From: Thermoplasmata archaeon
Lineage (GTDB): Archaea > Thermoplasmatota > Thermoplasmata > Lutacidiplasmatales > UBA184
Length of the DNA stretch: 9,708 nt
Assembly: GCA_030039865.1 (NCBI GenBank)
Contig: JASHUS010000002.1
Span: 1-9,708 of the forward strand
Direction: 5' to 3'
Shown here piece by piece: positions 5,333 through 9,708 of this stretch. How positions within the stretch are numbered: position 1 is the stretch's first letter; each line of letters opens with the position of its first letter. The notes beneath the pieces are model-generated. The model had not been told where the DNA came from. It worked only from the letters and a program-made list of their open reading frames with translations, and did no database searches. Made by a program: the position numbers and the translations under genes.

Positions 5333-6418
5333 ATGGTCGAGGCGGCACGAACCACGCTGACTTCCTCCGGGGAAGCCGGCTCACCCGCGGGGCTCTCCGT
5401 CGAACGTCTGAACGACGCGTATCGGTGGATGGTGCTGGCGCGAGTCATCGATGAACGCTGCCTCACGCTGCAGCGGCAGGGTCGGATCGGGTTCTACGCT
5501 CCTCTCTCGGGCCAAGAGGCCGCCCAAGTAGGCGCCGCGTTCGCGCTCCAGGCCGACGACTGGGTGTTCCCCGCGTACCGGGAGTTGGGCGTCGCGCTCG
5601 TGCGCGGCGCGTCGCTCCGGTCGGTCATCGATCAGCTCATCGGGAACGCGGAGGATCTGGTCCGCGGAACGCAGATGCCCAATCATTTCGCGTTCCGAGC
5701 TCAGAACTACGTGAGCGTTTCGAGCCCGATCGGGACCCAGATCACCCACGCGGTCGGGGCCGCGATGGCCATGCAGCGCCGGGGCGCCGGTCGGGCGACG
5801 ATCGCCTTCTTCGGCGACGGCGCGACGAGCTCGAACGACTTCCACGCGGGGCTCAACTTCGCGGGCGTTTTCCGAACCCCCACGATCTTCTTCTGCCAGA
5901 ACAACCAGTGGGCGATCTCGCTCCCCCGCGCGCAGCAAACCCGCAGCCCCACGCTCGCACAGAAGTCCGAGGCGTACGGCTTCCCGGGGATCGTCGTCGA
6001 CGGGAACGACGTCGACGCCGTCTGCCGCGCCGTACTGGAGGCGCGAACCCGCGCGGTCGCCGGGGAAGGACCGACGCTCATCGAAGCGCAGGTCTACCGC
6101 CTCGGACCGCACTCGACCTCGGACGACCCGCACCGATATCGATCGGACGAGGCGGTGGCGGCCGCTCGAGCGCGGGACCCCCTCCAGCTGCTCAAGCAAC
6201 GGCTCGTGGATGCCGGCGCCCTCGACGACGCGACGGACCAGAAGGTCTGGGGGGCCGCCCGATCCGCAATGAGCGCGGCGCTCGAGGAGGCCGAGAAGGT
6301 CGCCCCGGTCGAGCCATCGAGCCTCTTCGACAACGTCTTCGAGTCGCTGACGCCCCGCCTGGAAGAGGAGCGGAGCGAGTCGGCGGCAGTCGGGCCGGGA
6401 GCGGGCGCGGGGCGATGA
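5333..6418 (+). CDS. 2-oxoacid dehydrogenase E1 component, alpha subunit (pyruvate or branched-chain)
   Basis: A 361-residue alpha subunit of the thiamine-diphosphate-dependent E1, which decarboxylates a 2-oxoacid and acylates the lipoyl group of E2. The ThDP/Mg motif runs from GDG (161-163) to NN (190-191) in FFGDGATSSNDF...CQNNQWAIS. Other family blocks are RQGRIGFYAPLSGQEA (48-63), MPNHF (115-119), SSPIGTQITHAVG (130-142), and the loop GPHSTSDDPHRYR (258-270), which corresponds to the phosphorylation loop of mitochondrial E1. HSTSDD is the branched-chain dehydrogenase form of that loop, but archaeal homologues can also use pyruvate, so the substrate stays open (pdhA- or bkdA1-like). Length is normal. 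The ATG at 5333 is fixed by the TATA box about 27 bp upstream. Its stop overlaps the E1beta start (ATGA, 6415-6418), giving co-expression of the two subunits of the heterotetramer. Confidence 0.95.
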   Translation: MVEAARTTLTSSGEAGSPAGLSVERLNDAYRWMVLARVIDERCLTLQRQGRIGFYAPLSGQEAAQVGAAFALQADDWVFPAYRELGVALVRGASLRSVIDQLIGNAEDLVRGTQMPNHFAFRAQNYVSVSSPIGTQITHAVGAAMAMQRRGAGRATIAFFGDGATSSNDFHAGLNFAGVFRTPTIFFCQNNQWAISLPRAQQTRSPTLAQKSEAYGFPGIVVDGNDVDAVCRAVLEARTRAVAGEGPTLIEAQVYRLGPHSTSDDPHRYRSDEAVAAARARDPLQLLKQRLVDAGALDDATDQKVWGAARSAMSAALEEAEKVAPVEPSSLFDNVFESLTPRLEEERSESAAVGPGAGAGR

Positions 6419-7392
6419 CCGAGCTCACCCTCGTCCAGGCCGTCAACCGGGGCCTGCAGGAGGCGATGCGCCAGGACCCGGACGTGCTCCTGCTCGGGGA
6501 GGACATCGGGGTGAACGGGGGGGTCTTCCGCGCGACGGAGGGCCTTCAGAAGGAGTTCGGCGCCGAGCGAGTGATCGACACACCGCTCTCGGAGACCGGC
6601 ATCGTCGGCTCGGCGATCGGGATGGCCCTCTACGGGCTCAAACCCATCGCGGAGATCCAGTTCCAGGACTTCATCTATCCCGCCTTCGACCAGATCGTCA
6701 GCGAGCTCGCGAAGTTCCGCTACCGCTCGGGCGGGCAGTACCCCTGCCACGTGGTCGTGCGGGCGCCGTACGGCGGCGGTATCAAGGGGGGACTCTACCA
6801 CTCGCAGAGCACGGAGGCGTACTTCTGCCACACGGCGGGACTCAAGGTCGTGATCCCGTCGACACCGGCCGACGCGAAGGGCCTCCTGCTCACGGCGGTG
6901 CACGACCCGGATCCCGTGATGTTCTTCGAGCCCAAACGGATCTACCGATCGGTCTCGGGCGAGGTGCCCGACGGGGACCACCGCGTCCCGTTCGGCGAGG
7001 CACGGGTGGCCCGGGAGGGAACGGACCTCTCGATCTTCGCGTACGGCGCGATGGTGCCCACCGCGCTCGAGGCGGCGGAAGCCCTGGCGCGGGATCAGAT
7101 ATCGGCCGAGGTCGTCGATCTTCGCTCCCTCGTCCCGCTGGACGAGCGAGCCGTCGTGGCGTCGGTCGAGAAGACCGGCCGTGCCGTGATCGTTCACGAG
7201 GCGGCCCGTTTCTGCGGATTCGGCGCCGAGCTGGCCGCGCTCCTCGCCGAGCGGGCGTTCTATTCGTTGAAGGCCCCGGTCCAACGGGTGACCGGTTACG
7301 ACACGCCGTTCCCCTATGCGCTCGAGAACGTCTACCTGCCGAACGCCGCCCGGATCGAGCTGGCGGCCCGGGCCAGCCTCCGGGCCGGATAG
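6415..7392 (+). CDS. 2-oxoacid dehydrogenase E1 component, beta subunit
   Basis: A 325-residue beta subunit with the transketolase-like pyrimidine-binding and C-terminal domains. Together with E1alpha it forms the ThDP-dependent alpha2beta2 E1. Visible motifs are LLLGEDIGVNGGVFRAT (26-41), TPLSE (56-60; E60 is the conserved glutamate that activates the ThDP aminopyrimidine), FQDFIYPAFDQIVSELAK (83-100), YGGGIKGGLYHSQSTEA (119-135), and the C-terminal DLRSLVPLD and VHEAARFCGFGAE blocks. Length matches the family (about 325). The frame is open upstream to 5908, but the ATG at 6415 begins the family's usual N-terminus and overlaps the E1alpha stop by 4 bp, indicating translational coupling. The substrate (pyruvate or branched-chain 2-oxoacids) cannot be settled; it would be pdhB- or bkdA2-like. 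Confidence 0.95.
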   Translation: MTELTLVQAVNRGLQEAMRQDPDVLLLGEDIGVNGGVFRATEGLQKEFGAERVIDTPLSETGIVGSAIGMALYGLKPIAEIQFQDFIYPAFDQIVSELAKFRYRSGGQYPCHVVVRAPYGGGIKGGLYHSQSTEAYFCHTAGLKVVIPSTPADAKGLLLTAVHDPDPVMFFEPKRIYRSVSGEVPDGDHRVPFGEARVAREGTDLSIFAYGAMVPTALEAAEALARDQISAEVVDLRSLVPLDERAVVASVEKTGRAVIVHEAARFCGFGAELAALLAERAFYSLKAPVQRVTGYDTPFPYALENVYLPNAARIELAARASLRAG

Positions 7393-7395
7393 GTG
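7391..7395 (+). promoter_or_regulatory. Shine-Dalgarno site of the E2 gene
   Basis: AGGTG overlaps the E1beta stop codon and sits 5 bases before the ATG at 7401. It matches the core of the archaeal anti-SD complement and supports that start. Confidence 0.45.
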
Positions 7396-7400
7396 CCCCG

Positions 7401-8717
7401 ATGGCGTACGAGTTCCGGCTCCCCGATATCGGGGAAGGGGTCGCGGAGGGCGAGGTCGTCCAGTGGTTCGTCAAGGAGGGAGATGAGATCCGCGAGGACC
7501 AGCCGCTGGTCAGCGTGCTCACCGACAAGGCGAACGTCGAGATCCCGTCGCCGAAGAGCGGCCGGATCGCGCGGCTCCATGCCGGAGTCGGGGACAAGGT
7601 GAAGGTCGGTGGCCTACTCGTCACGATCGAGACGGCCGGAGACTCCTCGCCCCCACGAAGCCCGACGCCGGCGTCGACCCCCGCGGTAAGCCCGGGCGGC
7701 GGCTCGACCGCCGCCGCGCCGTCGGCCGGCGCGCCAGGACCTGCGGTCTCCCCATCGGGAGGGAGACCGCTCGCGTCCCCCTTCGTCCGGCGCATCGCGG
7801 CGGAACGGGGGATCGACCTCGCGAAGGTCCGCGGCTCCGGTCCCGGCGGACGCATCCAGGAGTCCGACCTTACCGGTTCGCCGACGGTCGCCTCGACCGG
7901 CGCCGTCGCGGTTCCGGCCAGTGCCGCGGCGGAGGGCACGCCCTCGAAAGCACCCGAGCGGTCCGCGCCGCCCGCCACCAAAACCGTCGCCCCGGAGATC
8001 CCCTCCGCGGAAATCCGCGAGCGAATCGCGATCCGCGGATTGCGACGCGTGATCGCCGAGCACATGACGGAGTCGACGCACCGCGCCGCTCACTTCACCT
8101 ATGTCGAAGAGGTCGACGTGGGCGAGCTCGTGCGACTTCGCGAACGGATGTCGAAGTCGTTCGAGAAGCAGGGTGTCACCCTGCACTATCTGCCGTTCAT
8201 CATCAAGGCCGTCGTCGCCGCGCTGAAGGCGTCGCCCCGGCTCAACGCCACGATGGACGACGCGCACCAGGAACTCCTGGTGCGCTCGGTCTACCACATC
8301 GGGGTCGCGACCGCCGCGCCCGAAGGCCTCATCGTGCCGGTGCTCCGCGACGCCGACCGAAAGAGCCTTGTCCAGATCGCCCGGGAGGTCCACGATCTCT
8401 CCGAGCGCGGGCGGGCCGGTAAGCTGACGCGGGCCGAGCTGGGGGGGAGCACGTTCACCATCACGAGCCTCGGGCCCCTCGGCGGCATCCTCGCGACGCC
8501 GATCCTCAACTATCCCGAAGTCGGGATCCTGGGCGTTCATAGGATCCAGCATCGTCCCGTGATCCGGCCCGACGGGACGATCGGGGCGGGCGACGTGATG
8601 AACCTCTCCGTCTCCCTCGACCACCGCGTGATCGACGGCATCGAGGGGGCCCAGTTCCTCGCCCTGGTGAAGGGGTACCTCGAAGATCCGCACCTGCTGT
8701 TCGCCGAACTCGCATGA
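7401..8717 (+). CDS. Dihydrolipoamide acyltransferase, E2 component
   Basis: A 438-residue E2 that accepts the acyl group on lipoate and transfers it to CoA; its trimers build the core of the complex. Domain order: one lipoyl domain (1-78) with the lipoylated K43 in LTDKANVEI; a Pro/Ser/Ala/Gly linker (79-122); a peripheral-subunit-binding domain (125-157, ASPFVRRIAAERGIDLAKV...GPGGRI) that holds E1 and E3; a second linker (158-203); and the catalytic domain (204-438). The active site is DHRVIDG (407-413) with H408 and D412. FTITSLGPLGG (352-362) is the conserved acyl-transfer loop. All domains appear intact and the length is usual for a single-lipoyl E2. It starts 8 bp after E1beta, and its stop overlaps the second E1alpha gene (ATGA, 8714-8717). 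Lipoylation requires a ligase or transferase not in this window. It would be pdhC- or bkdB-like. Confidence 0.95.
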   Translation: MAYEFRLPDIGEGVAEGEVVQWFVKEGDEIREDQPLVSVLTDKANVEIPSPKSGRIARLHAGVGDKVKVGGLLVTIETAGDSSPPRSPTPASTPAVSPGGGSTAAAPSAGAPGPAVSPSGGRPLASPFVRRIAAERGIDLAKVRGSGPGGRIQESDLTGSPTVASTGAVAVPASAAAEGTPSKAPERSAPPATKTVAPEIPSAEIRERIAIRGLRRVIAEHMTESTHRAAHFTYVEEVDVGELVRLRERMSKSFEKQGVTLHYLPFIIKAVVAALKASPRLNATMDDAHQELLVRSVYHIGVATAAPEGLIVPVLRDADRKSLVQIAREVHDLSERGRAGKLTRAELGGSTFTITSLGPLGGILATPILNYPEVGILGVHRIQHRPVIRPDGTIGAGDVMNLSVSLDHRVIDGIEGAQFLALVKGYLEDPHLLFAELA

Positions 8718-9708
8718 GCTCGGGCGCACGCGCCGAACCGCTTCCGTACTCGGAGGGGGCCGTCGCCGGCGCCCTCGGCGACGGGTGGAAGTCGACGGTG
8801 GCGAGTGCGTACGGGTGGATGCTCCTCGCCCGCACGCTCGACGCCCGGATGCAAGCGCTCCAGCGCCAGGGCCGGATCGGCTTCTACGGCGCCGCCACCG
8901 GCCAGGAGGCGGTCAACGTCGCCGCCGGTCTGACGAGCGCGCCCGAGGACTGGATCTTTCCCGGCCTCCGGGAGCAACTCGTAGCGCTCGTCCGGGGGGC
9001 GTCGCTCGCCGGGTACGCGCACTCGATCTTCGCCGACGACCGCGACGCCGCTCGCGGCCGTCAGATGCCGTGCCACCCGACGGCGCGGGAGGTCCACTAC
9101 GTGTCGATGTCGTCCGTGATCGGGACGCAGATCTCCCAGGCGGTCGGGACGGGCTATGCCCTGAGGCTCCGTAAGGAGCCCGGGGTCGCGTTCGCGTTCT
9201 TCGGGGACGGCGCGACAAGCTCGAATGACTTCCATGCGGGCCTCAACTTCGCCGGGATCTGGCAGTTGCCAATCATCTTCGTCTGCGCGAACAACCAGTG
9301 GGCGATCTCCCAGCCGGTCGGTCGGCAGTCCGCCGCCCCGACCCTCGCGGACAAGGCACCCGCCTACGGTCTCCCGGGCGAGCGGATCGACGGAACGGAT
9401 TTCTTCGCGGTCTACCGGGCGCTCGCCGCCGCGCGGGGGGCGGTCCGGGCGGGCGACGGCCCCCGCTTACTCGAGTTCGTGACGTATCGGATGACCGCGC
9501 ACTCCTCCTCAGACGACCCCACCCGGTACCAGCCCGCGGACTTTCAGGAGCGCGCCCGACGGCTCGATCCGGTCCGTCGTCTCGCCGACTGGATGCGCGA
9601 GAACGGCCTACTCGATGACGCGGCCGAGGAGGAGCTCCGCCGGCAGAGCGAGGCGAGAGTGCAAGCGGCCGTGGCCGTCGCCGAGGAGACCCCGCCGCCG
9701 CGCCCCGA
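8714..9708 (+). CDS. Second 2-oxoacid dehydrogenase E1 alpha subunit, cut by the window edge
   Basis: 331 codons are visible with no stop. It is a paralogue of the E1alpha at 5333. ThDP motif: GDG (164-166) to NN (193-194) in FFGDGATSSNDF...CANNQWAIS. Also present are RQGRIGFYGAATGQEA (51-66), MPCHP (118-122), SSVIGTQISQAVG (133-145), and the phosphorylation-loop equivalent AHSSSDDPTRYQ (262-273). The ThDP-binding block is nearly identical to that of the first copy, while the N-terminus, residues 100-130 and the C-terminal third differ clearly. All recognisable catalytic residues are kept, so it should be active. The start ATG overlaps the E2 stop (8714-8717) with no visible SD, implying coupling. 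A matching second E1beta is expected downstream but lies outside the window. It may serve a different 2-oxoacid from the first copy. Confidence 0.93.
   Translation, partial: MSSGARAEPLPYSEGAVAGALGDGWKSTVASAYGWMLLARTLDARMQALQRQGRIGFYGAATGQEAVNVAAGLTSAPEDWIFPGLREQLVALVRGASLAGYAHSIFADDRDAARGRQMPCHPTAREVHYVSMSSVIGTQISQAVGTGYALRLRKEPGVAFAFFGDGATSSNDFHAGLNFAGIWQLPIIFVCANNQWAISQPVGRQSAAPTLADKAPAYGLPGERIDGTDFFAVYRALAAARGAVRAGDGPRLLEFVTYRMTAHSSSDDPTRYQPADFQERARRLDPVRRLADWMRENGLLDDAAEEELRRQSEARVQAAVAVAEETPPPRP

Noticed and set aside
5908..6414. Upstream extension of the E1beta frame
   Set aside because: It lies entirely inside E1alpha in another frame and has no E1beta homology. The ATG at 6415 starts the family N-terminus.
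6094..8729. Long antisense ORFs of 371-396 codons across the dehydrogenase genes
   Set aside because: They mirror real, motif-bearing genes on the plus strand and show only the Arg/Pro/Gly-rich composition expected of high-GC antisense frames.

Overview
The window is high-GC DNA that looks archaeal, most likely from a GC-rich member of the Thermoplasmatota. The support is indirect. The tRNA gene encodes no 3' CCA. Two transcription units begin with a TATA box about 28 bp upstream of the ATG and no room for a Shine-Dalgarno site (leaderless style), while downstream genes are stop/start overlapped or carry short SD motifs. A large Lrp-like regulator with two winged-helix domains and a secreted glutamic (G1) peptidase sit beside an archaeal-type 2-oxoacid dehydrogenase operon. 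The lineage is an inference; no marker gene is present.

Layout. 1-260: no confident gene. 261-334 (-): tRNA-Ile(GAU). 335-722: a gene-poor stretch with strong hairpins, ending in a perfect inverted repeat that overlaps a TATA box. 723-1837 (+): a two-gene overlapping unit, a winged-helix protein followed by a nucleotidyltransferase-fold protein, which resembles AbiE-like (type IV) toxin-antitoxin or defence modules. 1838-2155: intergenic, with a 43-nt near-continuous hairpin. 2156-2695 (+): a MOSC-domain protein, convergent with the regulator at about 2706-3959 (-), whose start is unclear. 4192-5157 (+): an exported G1 peptidase, divergent from the regulator, with a 16-bp perfect palindrome between them. 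5158-5332: a 13-bp-stem inverted repeat and a clear promoter. 5333 to the window end (+): a tight operon E1alpha - E1beta - E2 - second E1alpha of a lipoate-dependent 2-oxoacid dehydrogenase complex, cut by the window edge.

How the genes work together. The first three operon genes supply a complete E1 heterotetramer and the E2 core that decarboxylate a 2-oxoacid (pyruvate or branched-chain) and pass the acyl group to CoA through lipoate. The fourth gene is a diverged second E1alpha where an E3 might be expected, suggesting two alternative E1 enzymes feeding one E2 core. The winged-helix/nucleotidyltransferase pair, with its operator-like repeat on the TATA box, is the best candidate for an autoregulated toxin-antitoxin system. 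The divergent regulator/peptidase pair may be a second local regulatory unit. No phage, IS, CRISPR or rRNA feature was seen. Several long antisense ORFs are high-GC shadows and were left out.
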